Positions 14,201 through 29,200 of a stretch of 64,000 nucleotides of DNA are shown in pieces. The DNA is from Ryuthela nishihirai (taxonomy: Eukaryota; Arthropoda; Arachnida; Araneae; Heptathelidae), in contig JAWZYU010000030.1 in the NCBI GenBank assembly GCA_038380435.1, positions 64,429,817 through 64,493,816 on the forward strand, read 5' to 3'. The notes under the pieces were generated by a model. It searched no databases. It worked only from the letters and a program-made list of their open reading frames with translations, and had not been told where the DNA came from. The position numbers and the translations under genes are program-made. How positions within the stretch are numbered: the first letter of the stretch is position 1; each line of letters begins with the position of its first letter.

Positions 14201-17200
14201 AGAAACCAAATTATTTCTTGGATCTCAATTTTGGTATACCACATACAATATCTTTGCCATGTTTACTCTGACTCTTGTCCCATATCACAGGTGTATAATA
14301 GTGATGACTGCTGCCTGCCACTTAGTAAATTATTTGGTACTAACACATGTGGCAGCACAGTCCCAGTGTAAGGCCCCAAAATATGTTAATAACTACTTTG
14401 TGGGATAGCTGGAATTTTGGGCGCCAGACAATTAATCTTGCCAAGAAATTAAACAAGGGTTTGTTTTTTTATTTTCAAAGAACATTATACAAAAGAGAAC
14501 TTAATGTTAGATTGCTCAATTAAATTAAAATTAACTCAAATATTTTGAAACAAAACTCTGCTAAAGAGAAAAAAATTAATAAGTCAAAATCAAACTTCAT
14601 AAAATAAAAGAAGTTTATTTAATTCTAGACTCACCAATAAACACATTGCTCAAAAAAACTGTGACTACAAGTCACTCTCCTCAGCACCTCCAACAAACTA
14701 GCTCCTCACTCCTTTCCTTAACACTTTCACTAACTCTTTTCTACTGACTAACTGCCACGACTCCAGTCACTTAGCCAGTCTGGCTCGAATTAATGAGATC
14801 TGTGTTACATCACATGGGGAAGCCACATTTGCATAGGGTGATCAGGCACTGAAGATGATGTATGTGGGCATGTCCTTGCTCTGTGCATTTTGTGGCAGTC
14901 AATCAAAATGAAGTGCAATCGCCAATGCTGTGGGTGGGTGGAGGGGGAATTGATGATTCAAAGTTAAGAAAATTCCCAAAAATAATAATTATAACGTAAA
15001 TAAACAAAAACAGGTTAAGGAAATATAAAATGAATGGGTGAACCATCACTAAACATTTCTGTGGAAAAAAATTTCGTCGACATATGGGATTTGAACCCGC
15101 ATCTCTCCAGAAACATGCCACAATACTCTAACCTGAACTAATGTCAGCTCAGTCTTTTTTCCACTAATAATGACTATCACTCTTCCCGTGAATTTTGGGC
15201 ACCTCCTTTTGGCGCCATCTATTATCTCAGGTGGCAACTATTTCCTTTTAGTGCTCCAAGACATTTAAACATATACAGGTAACGCTGAGACTATCAATTA
15301 TTGTTTGAACCATCACACCAGATGTTTGTTAGTTTAGTGGGGAACAAACTTTCAACATTATTTTCTGATTTAACCATATTAAACTTAATAGTTTCCAACC
15401 CTTTTCAGGTTTGGAGCCAAATATCTGCCTTTGAAAGATCAAGTATCTGTCTCTGTCCTAACTGTAACCCTAATATATCTCAAACTGTTTTGATCCTCCC
15501 CCCTCTCATTTTCAAATATTCAACAAATACTGTTCATTCTGATAATCTTCACCTTTTAGTTTATCTTTGAATATTGATTGTTACTAATAAAATTGTATTT
15601 TTCTCCAAGCATTTGCAATTTTTAATTGCCTTCAGTTTCAGATACTGTGAAATGAAGTTAACTAATCTTTTGTTCTTCATGCCGTTTTCATGCAAGCAAT
15701 GAAATTGCTTAAAAGAATGTTCATTACTGCAGAATTCTATGCAATAATAGCTTTACCAGTCAGCAATCTCTCAACATTCTTGTAAGCAATTTCACTGTGA
15801 CCCATCTGAGTTATGCTGCAACCCCAAGGTTGGAAACCATTTATTTAACTGCTGCATTTTATCTTGCTAATCATCCTATTAGTGATCTTGTTTTGTCATT
15901 TGATAGTGCTTTTTAAGGAGATTTATGAAAAAAAAAACAAAAAACAGTGGAAACACAAATGATATACTACTTTATTTATATTTAAACGTATTTGTAAAAG
16001 AATTGCATAAAAACATAAAATTATTGCCTGAAGCTGCTAACCAAGACTCCAAAAAACTTGTGACCTTACACACGTTTGTTTCTTCTAAATCTTCTCTCAA
16101 TTTAGAGTAGTTCACCACTTTTAGCAGTGTTTCCCTTGTACTCTGCATAATTTTATATCAGCAATATAATTTTTTTTGTACTTGAAACAATCTGTGTTCA
16201 ATATATCTCTAACACTGGTAAAAACTGAGAAAATTATTGCAGAAACATAAAAACTACTCTTGCAAAGGTTTGTTAGGCGTTCTTTTTGTATTAATTTTGC
16301 AGCAAAATTCTTAAGACTTGTCAACATACTCTCAAATGCTCCACCTTCTATAACCTTTAAATACAATACAAAAGTGAAAACTTTGGCAGATTAACTAATT
16401 CTTTAAAATTTTCAATTTCTATTGTACCTTTTACAAACATGTAGTGAACTCAGTTCTTGCAAAACTTTGTTTTTTTACCACTTTTCATTTGTATTACTTT
16501 ACATAATATATATAAATAATTAGTTTACTAAAAAAAAAGTAATATATAGATGTAATTGCAAGTGATCCCAGCACCTAACCCTTTATTTCCTATTGTTTCT
16601 TAAGCTCCATTTGTATGAATTTAATGTGTGCAAAGTTCCTGGAGAATAGAACTCTTGCATACATGGAGAATCAGGTGTATTTCCCAAGTTACTTTTCAAC
16701 ATGCTACATAATATGAGCATATGAAGTGAATGGGAAAATAGGATTATTATGCCTAAACTTCAGAAAATGGCAACAATAGATTTGGAAGTGATTACTGTTT
16801 CCCATAGGAATATCATAGTAAATAGTTTGCTTCTAGAAAGCCCCTCCTTTTGAAATTTTGACTTGACACTGAACTGTAACTTGGACGACAACCAGAAACC
16901 TTCTGTGAAATTTTGAAGCATCAACCATGATTTCTCAATGAGATATAAGTGCTACAGACAGACATTTTTTATTATTATAGATTTTGCACTAACACAGACT
17001 TGAACAGCACACTTTATCAATATTTCTAACACTTTTTTGACATTTTTTTTTCTCCAAATTTCCTTCACATAACTAAAATATAAATAAAAATTATCATGTG
17101 TTTTGATTCATGGTAAATGTTGAATAAAATGCTTACTTAACAAAAGTTATTTTTTATGTTTTATATATTATTTTATGCCGTCCCATGGCCGAGTGGTTAG

Positions 17201-20200
17201 CATGCTGGGCTACTGATCTAAGGGACCTGGGTTCAAGTCCCGGGTAAGGCATGGATGTATGTGTTGTTTTTTCTGCTGAGGTCCTGCCATCCCCTCAGAT
17301 CTTCTACTATGGCATGTAAACTGACAGGCTCCTGTCAGACCTCTGTGGCAAGCAGCTGCTTGATGGGTATCAATTATTATTTTTTTATATTATTTTATAA
17401 CAACACTACGAAATGTGCATATTCATGATTTTTTTTTATGTTCTTGATCAATACTTGATCTCTTCAGAAAATAATTTTTGAAAGAAGTCAGTTATTTTTG
17501 ACTGATGTATTAATCTAAATTATAGGTGTACATACTCTAGCCTATGAGTCAATACAGCCTACCTATAATTTAGAAAAATACTAAACAATTTCATAAAAAA
17601 TTTGCATTGACAAAATGATGCTCTCTATTTTGTTCAAATCTTAAGTGATATAAATATATATATTTACATAAAATATATACACAACTCTTGTATCCTGTGT
17701 TTAATTAATGTGATAATGCTATGATATTTGCAACTGATTTAAATTATGTGAAGGTAAATTAACAAATAATGAAAGAAACTCAACTTATTTAGTATTTACT
17801 AATAAATTACCACTTTGAAGTCGATCCAACTTTTAGAGCAAAACTTGTCTTGAGCAAGGTGGGATACGAACCCACGACCTCCTGATAATATGTCAGGTGC
17901 TCTGAACCACTAAGCTACCAGCTGCTGATCAAGATCTCCTCTAATTAATGCTATGAACATTCCATTATGTCACATATAAGCGCTATTCAGGCAATCTAGC
18001 CACAAGCGGCTTTCTATTTGCCTTGTAGATGGAAGTATGTCTTACAAGTATACTGATGATAAATAATGAAAGAAACTCGACTTATTTAATATTTACTAAT
18101 ACATTACCACTTTGAAGTTGATTCAACTTTTAGAGGAAAACTTATCTTGAGCCGGGTGGGATACAAACCCATGACCTCCTGATAACATGTCAGGTGCTCT
18201 GGACCACTGAGCTACCGGCTGCTGATCAAGATATATATAGTGCTTATATGTGACATAATGGAATGTTCATAGCATTCCGTTATGTCAGAGGAGATCTTGA
18301 TCGGCAACTGGTAGCTCAGTGGTCCAGAACACCTGACATGTTATTAGGAGGTCATGGGTTCGTATCCCACCCGGTTCAAGACAAGTTTTCCTTTAAAAGT
18401 TGAATCAACTTCAAAGTGGTAATTTATTAGTAAAAATTAACAAATGCTTTATTATTAGAACAATATATATTGGCTGCTAATAAAATGGATTAAAAAATTT
18501 GACTCCAAGTAAAATAAATATGTGCACTTTTGAATTAAGTTCTTTGACTATTCAGTCTTGAGTTTTTGTAAATAAAAAATAAATAAATACCCCCTCAAGC
18601 AGCTGCTTGCCACAGAGGTCTGACAGGAGCCTGTCAGTTTATATGCCATAGTAGAAGATCTGAGAGGATGGCAGGACCTCAGCAGAAAAACGACACATAC
18701 ATCCATGCCTTACCCGGGGCTCGAACCCAGGTCCCTTAGATCAGTAGCCAAACACGCTAACCACTCGGCCATGGGACGGAGAACCTGGAAAATAGTAGCT
18801 GGCACTTTTTCAGTGATTCGATATAATGGTAACATAATTTTATACTAGCAGCTCTCCTCCACAGATAAAATTTTACGTTTTTTCCTTTTCCCCCTGAAGA
18901 GTATTTTTATGTTACCTTGCAAAGGCAAAGGTAACATAAAATGCAAACTGTGAAAACTGTTGGTAAAAATGAGAAACAAGACCACACCAAAGAAGACTAA
19001 TACATTGAAAAATATCATACACAATATCATCGATAAGTCATAATATTCTTACATGGTAGGTTGGTTATTGTCAATGATCAGATTAGCAATAAATGATGAA
19101 ATAATCTTTTAGCAAATATTATAAATAAAAATAATCAGGTAGCAAAAATTAAAAATATACTAGAGAGGCACAATAGTGTACACTAATCAATTTTAATATT
19201 ACACAATTATACTATAATAAAAGCTTCAATGTTTCACTAATATATAAAATAGTTTAACGAGATAACTTGATTAAAGTAATACTAGTGCAACTAAGGCACT
19301 GCTGACAACTATGTAAGTATAGCTTTTAAGCCTAAATAGCTACTTTCACACAGCGAAAGGCTAGTAGCAGAAATCAGAGGTTAAAGTCGATAAATTTCTT
19401 ATATTACCCTTATTTCCAATGCTTCAAATACCTCAGTAATATACTAAGAGGTGCTGAATATTTTCTGTTTTTTTTTTTTGAAGATCCACAGCATTGATAT
19501 CATGCAATAACATTCTGTATTTTAAGTTTCTTTATTGACAGAAAACATCATTGGTGTAGTTAGCCACTGAAGAAGAGCCTGATGTGGAACCACATGTCAT
19601 TGTCAGCGGTAGCCCATTCACTTATTGCTAAGTCTCTACTGTAGTAGGTATTCTCTATTACAATGGATTTTTAGCTTTTTACATAAATCATCAATTGGGA
19701 AGAATTTAGGGCAGTTCTCCACAGATAAAATTTGCAGTTTTTTTTTCTCCTACTGAACATTTTGATGAAGAGTGAAAGATAACATTAAATTCTAATCATG
19801 GAATAGCTAGTTGCAGCAGAATAATGAGAAACAAATATCAAACTAAAGGAGATTAATGCATTGAACATCATATTATATAATTATCTAACTCCTTTAGTCC
19901 ATGTTTTTCACCCACTGAATATATACTGTCTTCATGTCATGAAACAGATAAAATTATTCAGCAAACACAATTTGAGAAACTATAAACATTCAATCTTTAG
20001 ATATATTGCTGTATCCAAATACACCTGTTCTTGATGTAGCTGAAGTCCAAATGGTTAGAGGTTGACAGATTCAAACCCCAAGAGTACTTTAGTGTACACG
20101 AGTCCCTGGACTTTGCTACCAACTTGAACTGTTTATTTTTAATGGTCAGACTTAGATCCAGAGAGATAGAGTCTAAATGACCTTCTCCCTCTCTGATCTC

Positions 20201-23200
20201 GTGTTGATACAGTTATGTGACTCATTGAACAAAAAGCTTTGAAGAAGGCTGTAAAGATAATCACCTTATATTCACATTATATAGATGATTTGATTTTCTG
20301 GGATTACAATGTACAGGAACTGAATAATTAATATATTTAATAGCATTTTACCCACAGTTAAATTTACACATGAATCAGAAACTAACAGCTACCTCCCATA
20401 CTTGAATATATCTATTATTAAAGCTGAACCTAACTGCAAAACTAGTTTTTTTTTGAAAACCCACATATGTTCCTAACATCATCTCACAAAATTTGTTACA
20501 TTTGAGCAGTTATAAATTAGAAGAATGCGTATTGCCTCTGGCGCATATGAGACTCTTGTTTTCAAAGAGAATGAAGTACTTCCCTCTTTCACTCCTTAGC
20601 AGTTTTATTTTGAGTCAGCAGATGTGAAAAATGTAAATATTATATTATTCGAATCATACAACATAAAGGTAGTCATGTTTTAATTCTTAAATTTAGAAAG
20701 TTGCATTTTCCACCCCTCTCTCAGAAAGATGGGTAGATTATTGCTGTCAGTGATCTCTTGAAAAGCTACCACTAAAATTTCAAATTTCTATTATATACAT
20801 ATCATTTGAAAAGCTTGAAAACAGCTCTGTTGTTTCCATATTTAGTGATCTGTAAAGATAATATATTAAAAACTAATAAGTATTTGAAAAATACAAATTA
20901 TAATATTTCATTAGTTCAAGAGAAAATTAGATAAAAAACAGCTTTAAAATTTTATTTTGTCAGAGAATATAGGTTTTGTTCCACTAAACAACTATTATCC
21001 AAAGAAATTAAATTCATTCATGAAACTGGCAGCAAGCAGGTTACTCCAAGTTGAACCATAAAGTTTCAACTAAGGGATGTTCCTACCCCACTCTAGCACA
21101 GGCAATTAACAAATCACAATATACTATTAGTTTCCAGTAAATAGATGGAATCTCTTAGACGCCACTGCATCTAAATCTAATTCAAAGATCCAATCTAAAT
21201 CCAGAATCGATTTTATCTAAATTTAACTTAACATTACCTTTTTCAATAAACAGTAATATTAAAGGGCAGAGTACCCCCCACAGAAGAAATCTGTAGTATT
21301 CAAATAAACGACTTTAAAAAAAAAATGAAAGCAAAAATCAATATACAGGTAGAACCTACAGAACAACGAAAAAGGACTGAGAGAACACAAAAGATAATCA
21401 ACAACATTAGCACAAACTATCTTGCAAAATCACTACCTCTCTCTCCATTAGATTTCAATTGAACTATTAAAAAATCCTACAATTAATTTACATAAAAAAA
21501 GTCTATGCCAGGGGTGGGTAAATAGCGGCACGCTAAGAGTTTTTTGTGGCCCGCCAAGACAGTCAGAAAAATCCGCCTTGAACCGAGATTACCTTCCTGT
21601 GCACAACTGAAGATTCATCTCGTATTTTCCACTAGGACGGCCACATCAATACGCACGTGCAGGGTAGATACGAAAACAAATGCCCACCCCTGGTCTATGC
21701 AATATGGACATAGCACCCTTAATATATGAGAACACCTAGAGGGAAAGAATTATAAATTTCTCAAGTGATAGAGGCAAAATGTGTAGCTTTTAACTGTTGT
21801 GTTTTTAAAGTTTTTAAGCTTTTTTAAATGCTGTAATAAGCTGAAGTTAAAGTTTTGAACTTCTAAATGTTTTTTAAGTTGGTGACTGATGCAAAAATCT
21901 CAAAACCCATTGAAAGAGAGAATATATATTATAGTAGAGACTTACCAATCACGACAGCTGATAATGATGTGTATGCTTCCACATGAAGACCTACTTCAAC
22001 AGTTTCATTCATACAAATCTTGCAAATTTGAGTAAACCTGTGTGATTGAAAGATATTTGATCACGTGCAACCTGACTGGTAAGTGTTAAAAAGTCAAATT
22101 TACATTAAATGACAATGTTGAAGGAAAGTTGTCTTTAACCTGACTTACAAAGAACTTCAAGTTGCAATTGTTTAACTTATAGATGTTTTATTGCACTGTT
22201 ATAGTGATTTCATCCATTTAATAATAAGTATAAATATCCCTCATTACCTGCTTACTAATTACTTCACTTTATAGAATACACACATTACAGAGTATAACAC
22301 AGGAAATGTACTTATTCCATTCTTTGTGTATTCCTAATTACATTTTGCATCCTAAATCTACAGATAACTTACTGGATGAGTAATGGAAAGAATGAAGTAC
22401 AAGCAACAAGTAAACCAGTACATCACTAGCAGCTATGTCACTAACACATTCTTGATTTCCCGTCACTCCTGCAATTACCTGATAATATACAAACAACAAA
22501 TTAAACAATTTCATTATTACAACAAAATAAAAAAAAATTCAGGCTTTTTGTGACAATGAACTTAATAAAAGTCAACAGAAACAAAATGATATTTGATAAA
22601 AAAAACATTATGTTAAAACTAAAGTCTTCTACTAATTCAAGTATAAGGAATACTATACAAAAACAAACTTAAATAATGAAACTTCATCAATGTAAATTAT
22701 TGGAATAAAAATTACTAACACAATAAATTTACAATTGAAGTTTATACTTGTATCCAGCCAACATTTAAAATTTACTATAAAAAGTGTTGAAATTAAGAGA
22801 AATGTCTTTAAAACATGATTTCCTAAAGGTCCTGCCAATTCTATAGGTTTACATGTGTTATTTAATTTCCATGTAAGAAGCTAAATTTAAGTCTAAATTC
22901 GAAATAACAAGGCAAAAATCAGTTTTTCTTTTGTTTAAAACATTTATTTTTTTTTATTTCCATAGCAAAAAAAAACTTAAAAAAAATGGTCTGTTTCCTG
23001 CTCTCCTATTTCCTGTCCATGAATACTGCTGGAGTAACCACAGTAGATATGAGTTTGGCTCAATATTTCAAGCTTGTGCCCACCTGAGCACAAACAATTT
23101 TCACAACTGTTGAGCCTGCTGATTTGAGGGAAAAAAATTATCTGATGCATAAAACATACATATATACAGGAATGCATCAACTAATCATTTATTTTATTCT

Positions 23201-26200
23201 TACATTAAATATAATAATTGACAAAATTAAAATATTAATGCTATTTGGAAAGAAAAATATTAGAAATACCACTAGAAACTGAAAATTTGTGAGTAGCATT
23301 ATTATAAGTGCAAAAAGCCATTTGTTTATTAAAGATAGAGATTACATAAAAAATTGTCAAAAGCCACATGGTGCTTATTTTTAATTACTAAAAATTGATT
23401 AAATGGTTTTAAAATCATAATCTTTAAAAATATTTTCCCCTTTTTTTGCACTTTTAAAAAATATTTGATATTCAAATTATTTTGAGCCCAAGCCCACCAG
23501 AGCCTGACATTATCTGTGGTATTTTGAGCTTGTGCCTGGCAGGGATGATGCTCAGCATCACAAAGCCTGAGCCCAAACTCATCTCTAAATCACACTATCA
23601 GCCTTGAACTTTTAAGTTTCCCCAAACATTTTGACTGCAGCTGCAAAAATAAAGACTAAGATGTCAATATTGCTAGTGTATCCTGAACGCTTGCCTGCGC
23701 ACAGCAAACAAGCGGGCGAGTGTTCAGGACCCTGTGAAGGTACCTGCACCAGCGGAACCTTCACGAGGTGGTCCCCTCACCACATACAGGAGCTCGCACT
23801 GAGGAGTGCATCTTAAGGAGTTATTTAACTTGACGCAGATGAAATTATAAGTGATGCAAATTCTTCATTTAAAAAATCAATTGCATGCAAAATTCCTTCA
23901 GGAATATATTTGCTAGCATTGACAGTCTCCTCTCTACATAGTATGCAACACATTACTCTAACAGAACACATATAGTCAGATTATCACATTGTAACATGGC
24001 TGACTTTGACCATCTAAGAAGAACTTAGACTCTAATGGATTCTACTTTGTGAGAAATCATATTCAGTTATGTTTGTTACTGACATTTTTTATAAAATGCT
24101 GCATTCAAGTTATATATTTTAGACATTTGGCTATCAGACTAACCATTTATAATTACCATCATGTTCTGTACCGATATCTATTCTATGGTGATGAAGTATT
24201 TGCAGATAATAAGCCTACAATCACTGTCATGGTGTTCAATTTTTGTTTGAAACTAAATGCTGGTAAACTAAAATTTCTATGAAGTAACTAGATTACAATA
24301 TTATGATTTTAAGAAAGAGCTTTTCACCTTTACAATGTTACAGAAGATTAAATTTTAACTTTTAAGTTATCCTAAACCCAAAGGCAATTATGTTGCATAA
24401 ATTTCACTAGTTACATGTTTCTTATTTCTATGCTTCAAGTTTGTTTAATTTGAAAACCAGTGTAAAGATATTCTATAATTTTATACCAGCATTTCAGAAA
24501 CAGGATGCACTTACATCTATAGCAAGAGCTTGTACATTTATACAACCATCAAGTCGCAGTAAACTGAACAGAAGTTTGAAGCGGCCAATACATTGAATTT
24601 CTACCCCTAAAGATAAATGTAAGAACAGAAACTTGTAAAAAAATTAACAAAAATACAGAACTTACTACATTAATGAAAATCATTTAGGACTTATTTGAAA
24701 TTGTGATTTACACATATATATCAAATGAAATAAACAAAGTAGCTCTCATTAATTCACAGGGTTTACATTCTTAAAAAACATTGTGAATATAAAAACTTTA
24801 AACACTGAACTAAAACTATATGGGGTGAAAAAGTGAGTTTGCTTACTGGCTTAGGAAAAAGTAGGAGATGGTCATGGTTCATAAAGATAAATAAATTTAT
24901 GACAATGATATGTTTATTACAAGAATAAAATACAGCAAGGCAATAAACAAACTTAGTTTTAATGATGATGAAGTTGATATAATGAAGAAGATATGGAGAG
25001 GGAACAGATGTCTGAGGTCCCTCTTGAATATCATTTAGAGAGGAGGTAGGTACCACAGAGTCTTGATAGGTTTTGGTAACTGAAATTGGAAATCCTGACT
25101 TGAAAAAAAAAAAGCATAAGATGCAATAACCTTAAGAAATCTCTAAATTTGCATAAAACAGTTAAAAAAAATTAAGCATTTAGAATTGAGTCTGAACAAT
25201 AACACCACACATGATTAATTAGCTCTGCAGTGAAAATTATGCCACAAGTCACTAAGCAGTGCCTACTGTAATGAGCAATGGTTAACAAATATTATTTTAA
25301 ATGATACATCATCATGGAGAAGAAGGAGCTAATCTCTGTGGGCTGTGAAAAAAAAAAGGTTAATACAAAAATTTAAAACAAAATAATCCCTCCATAATAT
25401 TGCTAGTGGAGTTAGAAAAGGGTGCATTTTGTCTCCTTTTCTGTTTGGTAATTGATTATGTTATGTGAAATTCTTTGAAGGGAAAGATTTTGGCCTTAAA
25501 TGATCTAGAGATTTCAAAATTTCTGATTTAGAGTATGTAGATGATTTGGCCCTGTTGGCTAATGATGTTGATGAGATGAATTCCTTCATTAGGGCTGTTC
25601 ATTATCTTGGGAGCTATATAACAGATACTGGTGAGGTGTGGCATGAGATAAATAGACGAATAGGGATTGCCACTGGGACTTTTAAGAATCTATGGAGAGT
25701 GTTTAAAAATAGGCATGTACACCTAAAGACTAAAATTAGGCCGTATAATAGTTTGGTTCTTCCCAAGGTTAGTTAAGGTAGCAAAACATGGACCTTTTGT
25801 AAGCAGGATAATATGAAACTTGATGCCTTTGATTCTAGATGTTTACGCAGTGTCGTAGGCATTAGGTGGTCGACTCTGTAAGTAATGATGAGGTTAGAAG
25901 AAGGAATCATCAACCTCCTTTGAGCAGCATATTGTGCAGAGAGATACTGCATTGGTTTGGCCATGTTGCCTGCATGCATAGCTGCAGATTGGCAAACAGG
26001 ATTATGAACAGTGTGCCTAAGGGTTTCAGAAAAAGGGGAAGACCTAGGAAGCAATGGGCAGACAATGTCAAACAGGACCTTGCTAGAATTGGCCTAGAGT
26101 GGCCAAATGCAGCAGCAGCTCAGAACAGACATGTCTGGAGAGGAAAATTACACAGTCTGGTTGGACCTCCATAGCCCATGGCTGCACGAGGATTTTGTAT

Positions 26201-29200
26201 GCATGTATAAAAAGTAATATTTATATTAGGAGTACTTCAAATCTTCCATTCTATGCCACTTATAAAGCTACTGAGCTTTTATTGGATTTTAGAGAAAGTG
26301 GAGGATTAGAAAGAAGAACTTGATGATATGGGTGGGCTTCCAAGAAATTTATTAGGGATAAACAGTTTGTGACTGCCCACTCTGAAATTTTACATACATG
26401 AATCCACAAACACAACCCATATTGCATTAAAATTTCAAGTCCATACTCTAATAGAACCAGAGTCCAATTCCAAAATCACTTCTATTTTTCCATTCTGTGA
26501 ATACTGTTCATAGTGTATACAAAGAGGCTGTAATTAATCAAAAATGTTACACTTCTGACTATAAATCAAAGGGCAAATATAACACTAATTTAAATCCATC
26601 ATTATTATTCAGAGTTGAATAATTTTACTCCCTGGGACTCTTGGTGATCCTCTAATCAGAGAAGACAACAGGGATTCCTGCTAATGCAAAATAAATCCAG
26701 AATACTTTTCCCAACCAAAATGCAGAAATGACACCTTGACTGAACTAATGTGTGAAAAAGATGCACACTTAAGCATTGAGCCAATTGTTGAATGCACATA
26801 TTAAACTAGTGGTTTCATATATTTAAGCCTATATATACTTTGGAACTAGTGAAAAAATATTATGCACTGCCTGATGTAAGTAAATATTGAAATAACTAAC
26901 ATTTTATTTTCTCTGAACACAAAATTTCTGCAGGTTACTGAAAATTTCCCAGTTTTCAGTAAAAAAAAACCTGATCCACTATTATTTTTTTTTGCATATT
27001 TCTTAATAACATTTTGCATATTCTTGTGTGTATGTTAATTGGGGATATATATATATGAATAATGATGATATTCAGGGAAAATTTTAAAACCAAACAATGT
27101 TAAATGAGGCAACATTAGCCCAGATATCTAATGTATATATACTGTAAGTTCTGTGACAGAGGAGCAGAGAGTGCACTTGATGAATTATCAAGAGATCCTC
27201 AGTCTATTTCCTGGTTGTCAGTTACTGAAATCTAAATAAGTTCTAATATGAACTTATTTGAATTCATATTAGAACTTATATTCATATTAGAACTTATAGT
27301 GAAATTTAAACAGGTTAAAATAGTATACAATTTTAACTATGGTCACTGGTAGTCAAATAATGTAATAATGTAATTTAGTTTATAAGTATTCATGCATTTT
27401 AGGTTACAGTGTTAATATCAAAACAATTCACTATAGAAATCAATTATCAAGTTTAAAATATTTATATCTATAAAAAATTACACTCAATTCTGTTTTTACA
27501 TGGATTTTTATTATATGATTTTGATTTAACACAGTTTAGAAAAAAATTCCAATTCTCCTTTTACACAATTTATTTTGATCTAACACTAGCCTTTTCAAAA
27601 ATCTCCAATTGAATTTAATTCTGAAAAAAAAATTCATATTCAATAAAAAATTCCTAAAATTTACATTTATAACAAAGATGCCGCTTTTATGGTCACATTT
27701 TTTGAAGTAGTTTTAACTTTTAAAATGTACTATAGATACATATTTTGTGCACTAAAATCCCCAAAATAAAAACTTCACTAACATAACTACACAACAAGTT
27801 TTCTCTATTTTATTCTCTATTTTATGGAAAAATTCTACAAAACCTACTTCATTCAGAATAAAGTGGCAACATTGAGTTCTGGGAATTCCCCTCAATTTTA
27901 TCTTCAATACATACGTTAGTCTTGGTCTCTCATTTCGTGTTTAAAGTTAGAAGTGTTTAGATGTTTAATAGAAGAAACCGAAAAAAAATTGTTTTTTTAA
28001 GTTTTGTGTGCATAATATAAATTTATTAAATTTTGCTGACAGGCAATTTACAATTTTTCATCATCTGACTTATTAACTACAATTCAAGTACTTTTTTTAA
28101 ACTTTACCACAATGTTGGATAATTCAACTATACAACGACAGAAAAGGAAAGCTATCTCTTTGGATACTAAGATCCAAATTTTAGATTGTCTTGCAACTGG
28201 AGAAGGTTCAACATCCATAAGTAAATATGGTGTTGTACTGGGTTTTCACGTCTGGAACCAATCTTCCATTTTTTTCATATGCACTGTATTTTTTTTTTTT
28301 ACACAGTTTTGTTTTTTTGCATGGTTTTCTCAGGAAACTATCTACCGTTTAAAAACAGAATTGGGTGTATAGCTAAGGGCTTCATCAGCACCATGATGTG
28401 ACGCTAGAATTGGAAACATATGAACTGATTTTACCAAAGGGATTAAATTGCTATTTAACTTTTAATTTCCAAGACCATAGACAGGGCCAGATTTAAACCT
28501 CATGTGCCCCTAGGCACATGAAATTTTTTTATTCTATATAAAAATATTATTTTTCATTTAATTTTTTGCTTTCCCAAACATGAAAAAACAGAAACAATCA
28601 ATATAATTGGAATGGATGCAAGAATTTTAATGATAAGTAATAAAGCTTTGTTACCAAATAGCAAAATTAAAGTATTAAAATAATATGATACATAGCATAT
28701 AACTTGTAATATTCAATATGCAGTAACATTTAAGAATCAAAATATTCATTTTAAATTTAAACAATTTTCTTATTTGCCTTTTTTTTTTAACTCTGGGAAG
28801 GTACAAATTGCACTAAAATTATCAAAAGTACTGGGACATTTCCTTTTGTGTGAATAGAAACTGTATTCAAAGCTCACTAACTTTGAATTGTGTTTTGTAA
28901 CTACAATAATGTTTTGTAGCCCATAAGAAATTCTACAATTCTAGATTTTGAGTAATTTCATTTGCTTACTATTTAAAGAGTTCCGTAAACAAATATTTAA
29001 TATCAGTGTTTTCCTACTTGTTAGAATTTACCATGAAATCATAAAAATTGTTTTCCAAAAAAAAAATATGTAATTTTAGAAGTTTGGGTAATGTTTCTCA
29101 CTTTGCATCAATATTGAAACCATTTATGACAAGCACAACAATAACAACTAATGTCAATAACTCTTGAAATATTAAACAAATACTTACTAAAATCAAAATC

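Noticed and set aside
15301..15570. 89-codon plus-strand frame as a gene
   Set aside because: It overlaps the hAT MITE starting at 15386 and has no recognised domain.
17775..18437. CRISPR-like array from the repeated tRNA-like units
   Set aside because: Units are few, in opposite orientations, diverged and lack regular spacers; a SINE cluster explains them.
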